From: CAIVAT01 sp037128705
GTDB lineage: Bacteria; Bacteroidota; Bacteroidia; Bacteroidales; FEN-979
Direction of reading: 5' to 3'
DNA: 64,000 nucleotides
Assembly (NCBI GenBank): GCA_037128705.1
Contig: JBAXVX010000005.1
Coordinates: forward strand, 1-64,000
Below, in pieces: positions 44,409 through 53,060 of the stretch. Each line of letters begins with the position of its first letter. The stretch's first letter is position 1. Below the pieces are notes generated by a model that saw nothing but the letters and a program-made list of their open reading frames with translations, was not told the origin of the DNA and made no database searches. The translations under genes and the position numbers were made by a program.

Positions 44409-45351
44409 AACACCCCCAACCCATCCCGATAAGTGGCTGATGATTGTCAATCCCAATGCAGGAATTAAAAAAGGGACGAAAGACTGGCCTGAAATTCTTC
44501 AGTTGCTCAACCGCGAGGGCATTGATTTTGACTACCGGACCACCGCCAGGAGAGGCCATGCCATAGAGATTACTGAAGAGGTCATCCATGCCGGATGGAG
44601 AAATATTTGCATTGTGGGGGGAGACGGAACCCTGAACGAAGTGCTGAATGGAGTCATGAATCAGAAGGGAATTCCCGTTTCAGAAATAACCCTGGGCATG
44701 ATCCCGGTAGGCACAGGAAACGACTGGTGCCGCATGTTCAATATTCCGTTTGATTATCTGAAGGCCATTCACATCCTCAGGCAGAAGAAGACCTTTTTGC
44801 AGGATGCCGGAAAAGTTACCTATTCCCACCAGGATGAAAGGCAGGTGAGGTACTTCATGAATGTTGCCGGGATGGGATATGACGCACTTGTTGCCAAGAA
44901 AACGAATTTACTGAAAGAGAAGGGAATCGGCGGACCGCTGATCTACCTCTATTTTGTATTTGCAAGCCTGTTTCAGTATAAATTCATCGAGGCGGTGATC
45001 GAGGTGGATGGGGTGATGGCCTTTAAAGGTGAAATTTTTTCAATGAATGTCGGCATATGTAAATTCAACGGGGGCGGGATGAAGCAGGTCCCCTTTGCTT
45101 TACCTGACGATGGATTGCTTGATGTAACCCTGATCAAGAAGACATCCAAATGGATGGTAGTAAGGTATGCCAGGAAACTGTTTGACGGAACGCTGGTTGA
45201 CCTTCCATTCATCGCAACCTTCAAGGGAGAAAACATCCGGATCCGCTCGACTGGAAAGGTTTTTCTTGAAACCGACGGGGAATCGCTCGGGCACACGCCT
45301 TTTACTTTTGAGATCATCCCAAGGATTATCCGGATTGTTACAGGGAAGTAG
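44401..45351 (+). CDS. diacylglycerol/lipid kinase, YegS/DgkB-like
   Basis: 316 aa from ATG 44401, overlapping the ligase stop. Kinase motifs: IVNPNAGIKKG, the ATP loop VGGDGTLNEVLNGVM and PVGTGNDWCRMF, with GMGYDALVA and ETDGE in the C-terminal beta-sandwich. The family phosphorylates diacylglycerol or related lipids at the inner membrane. It closes the envelope operon and is convergent with ispG, 11 bp apart. Confidence 0.92.
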   Translation: MAETPPTHPDKWLMIVNPNAGIKKGTKDWPEILQLLNREGIDFDYRTTARRGHAIEITEEVIHAGWRNICIVGGDGTLNEVLNGVMNQKGIPVSEITLGMIPVGTGNDWCRMFNIPFDYLKAIHILRQKKTFLQDAGKVTYSHQDERQVRYFMNVAGMGYDALVAKKTNLLKEKGIGGPLIYLYFVFASLFQYKFIEAVIEVDGVMAFKGEIFSMNVGICKFNGGGMKQVPFALPDDGLLDVTLIKKTSKWMVVRYARKLFDGTLVDLPFIATFKGENIRIRSTGKVFLETDGESLGHTPFTFEIIPRIIRIVTGK

Positions 45352-45362
45352 CACGCAACCTG

Positions 45363-46559
45363 TCAGGGGGTGTCAACCCAATCGCCATTCTCCATGATAA
45401 GACCGATCAGGGCCTCCACAGCAAAGGTTTCGTCGATGTTCTTTTTAACGAGCTGCTGTTTTTTGTACAGGTTTATTTTGCCCTTGCCTGCACCCACGTA
45501 TCCGTAATGTGCGTCGGCCATCTCTCCCGGGCCATTGACAATGCAACCCATCACTGCAATTTTCAGTCCCACCAGGTGTGAGGTTTTCGCCCGAATCTTT
45601 TCCAGCGCACCCTGAATGTCAAATTGCGTCCGTCCGCAGGAGGGGCAGGAGATAAATTCTGTTTTGGTTATCCGGGCGCCCGCTGCCTGCAGGATGTTGT
45701 ATGCAACCGGAATTTCAAATTCAGGATCTTCGGTAAGCGACACCCTGATGGTGTCGCCAATGCCGTCGGCCAGCAAACTGCCGATTCCGATGGCTGATTT
45801 AATCCTTCCGTCTTCCCCGGCGCCGGCCTCAGTTACCCCGAGGTGCAGCGGGTAGTTCATGCCCTCCTCCTTCATCCGCTTAACCAATAACCGGTTCGCC
45901 GCGATCATCACCTTGGTGTTGCTGGCCTTCATGGAAAATACCAGGTTCTGAAACGAATGACTTTCGCATACCCGGGCAAATTCAAGGGCCGATTGAACCA
46001 TGCCCCCGGGAGTATCTCCGTACTGGTCCATGATCCTTTCAGAGAGCGATCCATGATTGACCCCGATCCGGATGGCCGTTCCATGATCCTTGCAGATTTT
46101 TAACAGGGGGGAGAGCCGCGCGGATATCAGTTCCAGCAGATCATCCTCCGCGACGCGTGACGCATCAGTCGTGACGCGTGACGCGTGACGACTGACATCA
46201 GTGCTTTGGTTTGGTAAGTAATTTCCTGGATTGATCCGGACCTTCTCTACGATGGCGGCGGCGATTTCAGCGATCTTTGGGTTAAAATGAACATCAGCGA
46301 TCAGGGGGGTCTCGTATCCGCGGAGGCGGAGTCCTTTTTTAATTTCCCGCAGGTTCTCAGCCTCTTTTATTCCGGGTGCGGTGATCCTGACATATTCACA
46401 CCCGGCATTGATCATCCGGATGGCTTGTTCGACTGTCGCTTTGGTGTCAAGTGTATTGGTGCTGGTCATCGATTGCACCCGCACGGGATAGTCTCCTCCC
46501 AGCGGCACAGGACCAATGTGGACGGCCCGTGTGTTAAACCGTTGATATAAAGTATTCAA
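45363..46559 (-). CDS. ispG: 4-hydroxy-3-methylbut-2-enyl diphosphate synthase IspG
   Basis: 398 aa. The TIM-barrel part has GGDYPVRVQSMTSTNTLDTKATVEQ, VEKVRINPGN and GVTEAGAGEDGRIKSAIGIGSLL; the 4Fe-4S part has SCPSCGRTQFDIQ and GCIVNGPGEM. It makes HMBPP in the MEP isoprenoid pathway. Many Bacteroidota have a form of about 600 aa or more with an extra central domain; here the barrel runs straight into the Fe-S domain. Residues 120-136 (DVSRHASRVTTDASRV) come from a heptamer repeat inserted just after VRINPGN. Confidence 0.95.
   Translation of the reverse strand: MNTLYQRFNTRAVHIGPVPLGGDYPVRVQSMTSTNTLDTKATVEQAIRMINAGCEYVRITAPGIKEAENLREIKKGLRLRGYETPLIADVHFNPKIAEIAAAIVEKVRINPGNYLPNQSTDVSRHASRVTTDASRVAEDDLLELISARLSPLLKICKDHGTAIRIGVNHGSLSERIMDQYGDTPGGMVQSALEFARVCESHSFQNLVFSMKASNTKVMIAANRLLVKRMKEEGMNYPLHLGVTEAGAGEDGRIKSAIGIGSLLADGIGDTIRVSLTEDPEFEIPVAYNILQAAGARITKTEFISCPSCGRTQFDIQGALEKIRAKTSHLVGLKIAVMGCIVNGPGEMADAHYGYVGAGKGKINLYKKQQLVKKNIDETFAVEALIGLIMENGDWVDTP
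46152..46200. repeat. heptamer tandem repeat, 7 units of GACGCGT type, inside ispG
   Basis: Units in phase: GACGCGT, GACGCAT, CAGTCGT, GACGCGT, GACGCGT, GACGACT, GACATCA. It encodes SRHASRV then TTDASRV. The same unit recurs at 12302. Confidence 0.9.
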
Positions 46560-46632
46560 AACCGTTTTTTAAATGAACATTTCATTGTCTGTTCCTGCTT
46601 GTTTTTGAACCCTTTTCCATAAGCGGATTCCG

Positions 46633-47409
46633 TTAGTTAAGTCCCTTGACCCTGGGTTTCCCCGCAACAAAGTCTTTCAGGTAAAAGGGTTCGAAATAGG
46701 CCAGGTTTTCAAACTGCTTCTGCCTGAATTTTTCCCCGGCAAGTTCGACCATGAATTTTGCAGAGGTTTTAAAGCCATCGATGAACATGACATTCGGATG
46801 CTCTTCCATGACCGTCTTGCATTTATCAGCCCCCTCACCCCCGAAGACAATGGTATGCTCTGCCAGGAGTTCCTGGAATGAAAAGGCATCGATGACCTCT
46901 GCGGCTGCTTCCCGAACCTCCCGGTTTTTCTGATCAAATATGGCAGCATAGACCTCCATCCGGCGGGCATCGATCATGGGACAGAAAAGGATTTCCGATT
47001 TTCGATTTCCGATTTTCGATTTCAGTTGATGGAGAATGTCTGCTGATTGGCCATTGGTCGCTGGTAATTGGTCATTGGATATTGGTAATCGGTCATTCAT
47101 TCCCATGGCCATGGCCTGGAGTGTGGGAACGGAAATCAGGGGTTTGTCGAGGGCGTAGCAGAGCCCTTTTGCGGTGGCGACCCCAATGCGCAGTCCCGTA
47201 TACGAACCAGGACCCATGCTTACAGCAATGGCATCAAGTGCAGCAATCTCAAATCCGGAAGATTGGATGATTTCATCAATAAACAAAGTCAGCATGGCTG
47301 AATGAACATTCCTCGACGAAGATTCGCGGATTCCCAGAATTTTTTCATCCCCGGCCAGGACCACGGAGCAGACCTCGGTGGCCGATTCAATGCAAAGGAT
47401 CAGGTCCAT
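46633..47409 (-). CDS. tsaB: tRNA threonylcarbamoyladenosine synthesis protein TsaB, with repeat-encoded insertion
   Basis: 258 aa; TsaB is usually about 220-235. Family features: ILCIESATEVCSVVLA, SMGPGSYTGLRIGVATAKGL, PMIDARRMEVYAAIFD. TsaB works with TsaD and TsaE to make t6A37 in tRNA. Residues 105-140 read NDRLPIS, NDQLPAT, NGQSADI, LHQLKSK, IGNRKSE: a 7-residue pattern encoded by a 105-bp heptamer array between PTLQAMAMGM and the FCPMIDARR strand. It ends 3 bp from the MacA-like gene stop, so they share an operon. Confidence 0.93.
   Translation of the reverse strand: MDLILCIESATEVCSVVLAGDEKILGIRESSSRNVHSAMLTLFIDEIIQSSGFEIAALDAIAVSMGPGSYTGLRIGVATAKGLCYALDKPLISVPTLQAMAMGMNDRLPISNDQLPATNGQSADILHQLKSKIGNRKSEILFCPMIDARRMEVYAAIFDQKNREVREAAAEVIDAFSFQELLAEHTIVFGGEGADKCKTVMEEHPNVMFIDGFKTSAKFMVELAGEKFRQKQFENLAYFEPFYLKDFVAGKPRVKGLN
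46990..47024. repeat. heptamer tandem repeat, 5 units of GATTTTC type, inside tsaB
   Basis: Units in phase: GATTTCC, GATTTTC, GATTTCC, GATTTTC, GATTTCA. A 21-bp stretch (3 heptads long) separates it from the second array at 47046. Confidence 0.9.
47046..47094. repeat. heptamer tandem repeat, 7 units of ATTGGTC type, inside tsaB
   Basis: Units in phase: ATTGGCC, ATTGGTC, GCTGGTA, ATTGGTC, ATTGGAT, ATTGGTA, ATCGGTC. With 46990-47045 it makes 105 bp in one 7-bp phase. Confidence 0.9.
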
Positions 47410-47412
47410 GCA

Positions 47413-48798
47413 CTATTTCTCTTTCTCCTTGGAAAACAGATCTTTCTTGTCAACCTTCTTTACCTTATCGCCATCTTTCAGGAGTTTCGATACTGCACTA
47501 TAGGGCGCCGTGATCACTTCATCCCCGTCCTTCAAACCACTGATGATCTGGATATAGGTGTTATCCTGGATGCCGGTTTTTACATCTGCTTTTTTAGCAA
47601 TGCCGTCACGAAGGATAAATACACATTCCTGAATTTTATCACTTTTCTTCGCAGTACTCACCATTTCCACCTCACGGTCACCATCCTCTTTTTTGGTTTT
47701 GGTGTTCTGATTGATTTTATCAAGACTGTCTTTAGCAATCCTGGTGGTCACAGCCTGGATTGGAAGTGTCAAAGCGTTGCTGACACTTTCGGTCTGAATT
47801 TCAACGGTACAGGACATCCCCGGGCGAAAAGGTGAAAAGTCGGCGGGTTTTCCATCCACAAGGTCTTTATAAGACTCCTTGATGATGTGGATTTTCACAT
47901 TGAAGTTGGTTACCTGGTCAACACTTACCCCCGTACTGTTGGCAGATGTCGCGATTTCGGTAACCACTCCTTTGAATTTCCGGTTGAGGTAGGCATCTAC
48001 TTCGATCAGGGCCGTGTCGCCCATGCTTACACGAACAATATCATTCTCATTTACCTGCACCTGGGCTTCCATCTCATTGAGGTTGGCAATGCGCATGATC
48101 TCGGTTCCGCTGGAGAACTGTGAGGCCCCGGTCACCCGTTCCCCTTTCAGGACTCCCAGTTTAGATACGGTTCCGTCGTTGGGTGCGAAAATTGCCGTGC
48201 GCGTAAGATCCTCTTTTGATCTTTTCAGGGCAGCTTCGGAGTTCTTAACCATGAATTCGGAGGCCTTGATGTCCTCTTCTCCGGCGGTCACCTGGGCCTG
48301 TGAAACCTGGAATGCCGATTTTGACTGGTCATATTCGGATTTTGAAATTACATTCTGCTGGTATAGTTTTTCCTGGCGGTCGTAGGTAAGCCGGGCGTTC
48401 TCATATTGTGCCTTGACCTGTGCCAGCCGGGCTTTGGAATTTGCAAGATTGGCTTTCTGGGTGTTAACTGAGGCTTCGCTCTGATCGAACTGGGAGATGT
48501 AGATCTCAGGATCGATTTTTGCAAGAAGGAAGCCCTTTGTAACCTGGTCTCCCTCTTTGACATACAATTCCACGACCTCCCCGGAAATATAGGGACTGAT
48601 CTTAATATCCTTTTCCGGCTGGATCTTGCCATTGGATGAAACCGTCTGGGTGATGGTTCTCTTCGTCACCTTTTCCGTGGCAACCTTAATGTCTTCGCTT
48701 CCTTTGCCTTTTACAACGGCTGCAATCACAATGATGGCCACTACCGCCACAATGGCAACAATGATCCATATTTTTTTCTTTGAAATATTATTGGCCAT
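47413..48798 (-). CDS. MacA/HlyD-like periplasmic adaptor of an efflux system
   Basis: 461 aa. An N-terminal membrane anchor (IWIIVAIVAVVAIIVIAAVV) is followed by a lipoyl-like half (SPYISGEVVELYVKEGDQVTKGFLLAKIDP), a long coiled-coil hairpin (about 105-190), the second lipoyl half (IFAPNDGTVSKLGVLKGERVTGASQF), beta-barrel and membrane-proximal domains. It links an inner-membrane pump to the TolC-like protein encoded immediately upstream. No MacB-like pump gene is adjacent downstream, where tsaB follows after 3 bp. Confidence 0.92.
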   Translation of the reverse strand: MANNISKKKIWIIVAIVAVVAIIVIAAVVKGKGSEDIKVATEKVTKRTITQTVSSNGKIQPEKDIKISPYISGEVVELYVKEGDQVTKGFLLAKIDPEIYISQFDQSEASVNTQKANLANSKARLAQVKAQYENARLTYDRQEKLYQQNVISKSEYDQSKSAFQVSQAQVTAGEEDIKASEFMVKNSEAALKRSKEDLTRTAIFAPNDGTVSKLGVLKGERVTGASQFSSGTEIMRIANLNEMEAQVQVNENDIVRVSMGDTALIEVDAYLNRKFKGVVTEIATSANSTGVSVDQVTNFNVKIHIIKESYKDLVDGKPADFSPFRPGMSCTVEIQTESVSNALTLPIQAVTTRIAKDSLDKINQNTKTKKEDGDREVEMVSTAKKSDKIQECVFILRDGIAKKADVKTGIQDNTYIQIISGLKDGDEVITAPYSAVSKLLKDGDKVKKVDKKDLFSKEKEK

Positions 48799-48816
48799 GG
48801 AATAATGTGTTTTGGT

Positions 48817-50271
48817 TTATTCACGATCGATCCTGATGGGGTTCCCCATATAAAAGTCGAGAATGGTCGTTTTAAAAATAAAATCATATTTTGCCTGGAG
48901 AAAGTCAGACTCTGCTTTGGTGAGATCCTTTTTGCTGTTGTTATAATCGAAAGAGGTCATCACGCCCACATCAAATTTCGTTTGGGCGTACTTGAAGGCC
49001 TCCGATTGTGCATTTACCTTTTCCTGTGATGCACTGTATTTCTGAAGGGAAGAAACAGCGTCGGCAAAGGATTGTTCAATGAGTTTCCGGAGATCACGGG
49101 TGGTGATGCCAAGGTCAAGTTCGGCCTGGGATTTTTGAATTTTTGCATTGCTGATCGCCGTACGGCCCTGCCAACCGTTAAAAATGGGGATGTTGAGATA
49201 AAAACCGACTGACTGGTTGCTGTTATCCTTGAGTTGCTCCTCGAATGGTTTTACCTGATATGATCTGGAGATTTCAGGCATCAGAACCAGGTCCTTCGAT
49301 TTTTGGGTAATGCCAATGGCGGACCAAACAGTATCACCCGGGACGCTTTGATCAACCTGCATGGCAGCGCCTGAATACCCCGTTCCCCATGAACCACTCA
49401 ATGAGAGCGTTGGCTGAACATAACCCCTGGCAATGGCTAATCTTTTTTTTGCACTTTCAACCCGCAGTTCCGCGCTTTTAATTTCGGGCCGGGTTTTCAG
49501 GGCATGGTCAAAAATGACCTCTGCCGTAATTTTTTCTTTCGGAGCCTGAACGGCTTTCAGAACGGGTTTTTCAATAAGGAAATCGCGGGTAACGGGCAGA
49601 TCGATCAGTTGTTGCAGGCTGAGATTAGAAATATAAAGCCGGTTTTCTGCGTCCACTACATTCAGTTGCTCGGTCGCTCTCTGTGCCTTGATATTCAGCA
49701 GGTCTCCATTGGCTTTTGAGCCCGCATCGACCATTTTCTGCATTCGTAGAACCTGCGCCGTAGTGATCTTGATCTGCTCATTTGCAACATCGAGCAGCTC
49801 GATGTTAAATAAAATATCAAGGTAAAATCCGGCAACGGTCAAAGAGATGCTGTTTTTCAACACATCCAGGTCGTATTTGCTGGCCAGGAGGTTGATCTTG
49901 TTTTCTTTTAACGTGTTGAGTTTCTGAAGGCCCCCGAAAAGGGTCACGTTGCTTGCAATGTAAAAGTTATTGGAACGAACGGTGTTTGTGGCAAATGTAT
50001 TGGTATACTGGTCAATGGTCTGACCGAAATTCCACACATTGGTGCCATTGGCATTGAGGTTCGGCAACATGTTCAGGCCACTCTGCAACAAGGCATCCTT
50101 GTTCGTTTCAACAGTAAGGAGTTGTTTGTTTATGTCAAGATTGTTCTCAAGCGCGTAGTTGATGCAATCTTCAAGGGTCCAGATTTTTTGTGTAAACGCT
50201 TTGTGGGAAAATCCCGTGAAAATCATGATGATCAGGGCCAGAGCCCAGATGCTAAATCGATGCGCGTGCAT
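48817..50271 (-). CDS. TolC-family outer-membrane efflux channel
   Basis: 484 aa with a signal peptide (residues 1-27). Two repeats of long coiled-coil helices typical of TolC: WTLEDCINYALENNLDINKQ begins the first; RPEIKSAELRVESAKKRLAIARGYVQPTLSLSGSW begins the second. It forms the outer-membrane duct for the adaptor encoded 18 bp downstream. A promoter box lies upstream at 50296. Confidence 0.92.
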   Translation of the reverse strand: MHAHRFSIWALALIIMIFTGFSHKAFTQKIWTLEDCINYALENNLDINKQLLTVETNKDALLQSGLNMLPNLNANGTNVWNFGQTIDQYTNTFATNTVRSNNFYIASNVTLFGGLQKLNTLKENKINLLASKYDLDVLKNSISLTVAGFYLDILFNIELLDVANEQIKITTAQVLRMQKMVDAGSKANGDLLNIKAQRATEQLNVVDAENRLYISNLSLQQLIDLPVTRDFLIEKPVLKAVQAPKEKITAEVIFDHALKTRPEIKSAELRVESAKKRLAIARGYVQPTLSLSGSWGTGYSGAAMQVDQSVPGDTVWSAIGITQKSKDLVLMPEISRSYQVKPFEEQLKDNSNQSVGFYLNIPIFNGWQGRTAISNAKIQKSQAELDLGITTRDLRKLIEQSFADAVSSLQKYSASQEKVNAQSEAFKYAQTKFDVGVMTSFDYNNSKKDLTKAESDFLQAKYDFIFKTTILDFYMGNPIRIDRE

Positions 50272-50295
50272 TTGAAGGGGTTTTTAATAAGACAT

Positions 50296-50303
50296 CAAAA
50301 GTA
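50296..50303 (-). promoter_or_regulatory. Bacteroidota -7 promoter box before the TolC-like gene
   Basis: Reads TACTTTTG on the minus strand, 24 bases before the ATG at 50271. Confidence 0.45.
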
Positions 50304-50389
50304 GTGATTTTAATATTCACCAGGGCATTAAGACGAAGAAATTGTTGATAGGTTACAGGTAACGAATTTCCATATTCAATATTATTTTA

Positions 50390-50397
50390 TATTTTTG
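50390..50397 (+). promoter_or_regulatory. Bacteroidota -7 promoter box before the ATP synthase operon
   Basis: TATTTTTG fits TAnnTTTG, 29 bases before atpB. Divergent from the box at 50296. Confidence 0.45.
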
Positions 50398-50426
50398 CAA
50401 CTCATACCAGAGCCGTTATTGGTTTC

Positions 50427-51590
50427 ATGACTACAATCAGATCGCATACGTCCGCTTTTCGTTTTTTGGCCATCAGCCTGATGATTGGCTTTGTGTTTAT
50501 CAGCAGCACCTTTGCCTCCGTCCAGGATAAGACCCAGCTGGTGCCGGCGAAGGACAGCGTTTTTGAACATCCGGCCAAAACTGAAGGGCAAAAAGATGAG
50601 GGAAAATTCAATGCCGGGGAGATGATCATGGAGCATGTTGTTGACAACCATGAATGGCATATTGCTGAAATAGGCAGCCTCCATCTTACTGTTCCCCTTC
50701 CGATCATTCTGTTGTACGACGGCAAGCTCTATACTTTTTGTTCCAGCAGGTTCCATAATGAATCGAGCAGCTACCTGGGATTCAAGCTTGAACAGGAGGG
50801 GCCCCACAAGGGAAAAATCATCAGAACCGTTACAAACCAAGACGAGCCAGAAGAGGTGTTTCCGGTTTACGATTTTTCAATCACCAAAACAGTACTGGCC
50901 ATTTTCATCAGCACCTTCATGCTGATATTGGTTTTTGTTTCTGTTGCCAATAGTTATAAACGCAACAGGAATAAAGCCCCCAGCGGCCTGCAGTCATTGC
51001 TTGAACCCCTGATTATTTTTATCCGCGACGACATTGCAAAAAGTTCCATCGGCGAAAAGAAATATGAAAAATTCATGCCTTTTCTGTTAACCGTTTTCTT
51101 TTTCATCATCTTCAACAACCTGTTCGGGCTCATTCCATTTTTTCCGGGAGGGGCCAACGTAACCGGCAACATTGCAGTTACCCTGGTTATGGCCGTTTTT
51201 ACCTTTGTCATCACCACCATCAATGGAAATAAACATTACTGGATCGATATCATCAACACCCCGGGAGTTCCCTGGTGGCTGAAGATTCCTATCCCACTCA
51301 TGCCTGTTGTAGAGATCATCGGGATCATCACCAAGCCTTTTGTATTGATGATCCGACTCTTCGCCAACATCACCGCCGGGCACATCATCGTGCTTGGATT
51401 TGTTAGCCTGATCTTCATTTTCGGGGCGATCAGCACTGCACTCGGACTCGGCGTTTCTGTTGTTTCCGTGGCCTTCATGCTTTTTATGAATCTGCTTGAA
51501 CTCCTGGTTGCGTTTATCCAGGCTTATGTGTTTACCCTGTTGTCGGCACTCTATTTCGGGCTGGCAACCATTGAACCGGAACACCATTGA
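50427..51590 (+). CDS. atpB: ATP synthase F0 subunit a
   Basis: 387 aa, longer than the usual 240-290. A signal peptide (to about residue 31) and a periplasmic N-terminal extension with HVVDNHEWHIAEIGSLHLTVPLP precede the proton-channel helices; this layout is common in Bacteroidota. The essential Arg is in KPFVLMIRLFANITAGHIIV. First gene of atpBEFHAG. No atpI-like gene is seen upstream. Confidence 0.96.
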   Translation: MTTIRSHTSAFRFLAISLMIGFVFISSTFASVQDKTQLVPAKDSVFEHPAKTEGQKDEGKFNAGEMIMEHVVDNHEWHIAEIGSLHLTVPLPIILLYDGKLYTFCSSRFHNESSSYLGFKLEQEGPHKGKIIRTVTNQDEPEEVFPVYDFSITKTVLAIFISTFMLILVFVSVANSYKRNRNKAPSGLQSLLEPLIIFIRDDIAKSSIGEKKYEKFMPFLLTVFFFIIFNNLFGLIPFFPGGANVTGNIAVTLVMAVFTFVITTINGNKHYWIDIINTPGVPWWLKIPIPLMPVVEIIGIITKPFVLMIRLFANITAGHIIVLGFVSLIFIFGAISTALGLGVSVVSVAFMLFMNLLELLVAFIQAYVFTLLSALYFGLATIEPEHH

Positions 51591-51591
51591 G

Positions 51592-51612
51592 GTATGACGA
51601 ATTACGAATGAA
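51592..51612. repeat. short heptamer repeat (GAATTAC type) between atpB and atpE
   Basis: GACGAAT, TACGAAT, GAAT in 7-bp phase. It shares GAATTACGAAT with the array at 34944-34978. Confidence 0.6.
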
Positions 51613-51643
51613 TTTTTAGTAGTAACCTTTAATACCCTTGATT

Positions 51644-51904
51644 ATGCATTTATTAGCAATTTTACTGCAACTGGCCGGTGATTTCGCCGCCATTGCAAAA
51701 ATGGGAGCAGGACTGGGAGCAGGAATCGCAGTGATCGGCGCTGGCATCGGTATCGGAAATATCGGCAAGAGCGCGCTCGAATCCATTGCCCGTCAGCCTG
51801 AAGCAATTGGTGATATTCGTTCGAATATGATCATCGCTGCTGCACTCGTTGAAGGGGTGGCATTTTTTGCTATCGTCGTTTGCCTTCTGATACTTTTTAT
51901 CTAA
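51644..51904 (+). CDS. atpE: ATP synthase F0 subunit c
   Basis: 86 aa from ATG 51644 (a TTG lies 6 bases earlier). Two helices: glycine-rich MGAGLGAGIAVIGAGIGIGNIG, the polar loop ARQPEA, and NMIIAAALVEGVAFFAIVV with the proton-carrying Glu. The residue after Glu is Gly, and the Gln of Na+-type rings is absent, so proton coupling is expected. Confidence 0.97.
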   Translation: MHLLAILLQLAGDFAAIAKMGAGLGAGIAVIGAGIGIGNIGKSALESIARQPEAIGDIRSNMIIAAALVEGVAFFAIVVCLLILFI

Positions 51905-51985
51905 AAGGTACGACAGGTTCTTTACGGTTTAACGGTTGGTTACGCCGTAAGGAACTTTATCCGTTCATCTACTAAAAGAAACGAT

Positions 51986-52480
51986 ATGGAATTAATTACT
52001 CCGGGGCTGGGCCTGCTTTTTTGGATGACGCTGGCGTTTTTGCTGCTGGTGTTTATCCTGGGAAAATTTGCCTGGAAACCCATCCTCCAGATGTTAAAAG
52101 AGCGCGAGACCTCCATCCATGAGGCGCTAAATTCGGCCAATCAAGCCAGGGAAGAGATGAAGCAGCTGCAGTTCAGCAACGAACAGTTGCTCCAGGAGGC
52201 TAAGAATGAGCGGGATGCCCTGCTGAACGAAGCCAGGAAAGTGAGGGACAGGCTGATCGAAGAGGCGCGCGTTAAGGCCACCGAAGAGGCATCGCGGATT
52301 GTTGAAGGAGCCAAGGCCAGTATTCAGAATGAGAAGATGGCTGCCATGACAGAGCTGAAGAACCAGATTGCCGAAAGCTCCCTTACCCTTGCCAAATTCA
52401 TTTTGAAACGTGAACTGTCCGATCCGAAGAAACAGGAAGAATACGTTCAGGAATTAATAAAAGAGGTTAAATTCAATTAG
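51986..52480 (+). CDS. atpF: ATP synthase F0 subunit b
   Basis: 164 aa. One N-terminal membrane helix (GLLFWMTLAFLLLVFILGKFAW) ending in KPILQMLKERE, then a long charged coiled coil that forms the peripheral stalk. 81 bp separate it from atpE, 5 bp from atpH. Confidence 0.96.
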   Translation: MELITPGLGLLFWMTLAFLLLVFILGKFAWKPILQMLKERETSIHEALNSANQAREEMKQLQFSNEQLLQEAKNERDALLNEARKVRDRLIEEARVKATEEASRIVEGAKASIQNEKMAAMTELKNQIAESSLTLAKFILKRELSDPKKQEEYVQELIKEVKFN

Positions 52481-52485
52481 TTGAA

Positions 52486-53046
52486 ATGAACATTTCCCTG
52501 GTAGCGGAACGTTATGCTGCAGCACTGTTTGAGCTGGCCACTGAGAAGAATAAGGTGAACGAGATTTATGCCGACAGCAAGCTGATTTCCCAGACATGTG
52601 AGAACAGCCGGGATCTGAGGTTGTTTTTGCAAAGTCCGATCATAAACTCAGGAAAAAAGAAAGCAATCCTCCAGGATATTTTTGGAAAGGAAGTTGATGC
52701 GATCACCCTGGCATACATGCTCATCATGGTCAGGAAAAACAGGGAATCGCTTATTCCCGAAATAGCACTTCAAATCATCCAGCTTTACCAGGATTATAAG
52801 CATATCCTGACGGTACATTTCAAATCACCGGTATTGCCCGACCCGGAAGTAAGGAAAAGTGTACTTGAACTGATGAAAAATTACACCAAGTCGGATATTG
52901 ATCTGAAGGCAGAAATTGACGAATCGCTGATCGGCGGATTCGTGCTTTCGTGGCAGGATAAGCAATATGACGCAAGTATCCGCAGGGAAATTGAAGAGAT
53001 GCGCAATTCAATTGCAAAAGTGAATTTGTACAAAACAGGATTTTAA
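52486..53046 (+). CDS. atpH: ATP synthase F1 subunit delta
   Basis: 186 aa. N-terminal helical domain (VAERYAAALFELATEKNKV) and the OSCP/delta C-terminal signature (LKAEIDESLIGGFVLSWQDKQYDASIRREI). It connects the stalk to alpha subunits. Confidence 0.96.
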   Translation: MNISLVAERYAAALFELATEKNKVNEIYADSKLISQTCENSRDLRLFLQSPIINSGKKKAILQDIFGKEVDAITLAYMLIMVRKNRESLIPEIALQIIQLYQDYKHILTVHFKSPVLPDPEVRKSVLELMKNYTKSDIDLKAEIDESLIGGFVLSWQDKQYDASIRREIEEMRNSIAKVNLYKTGF

Positions 53047-53060
53047 TAAGAAAACAGACT

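Noticed and set aside
12302..51612. Heptamer arrays considered as CRISPR or attachment sites
   Set aside because: Units are 7 bp with no spacers, no cas genes and no integrase nearby; they fit short tandem repeats.
51644..51904. Possible Na+-coupled ATP synthase c subunit
   Set aside because: The Gln in helix 1 and Ser/Thr after the carboxylate that mark Na+ sites are missing; Gly follows the Glu.
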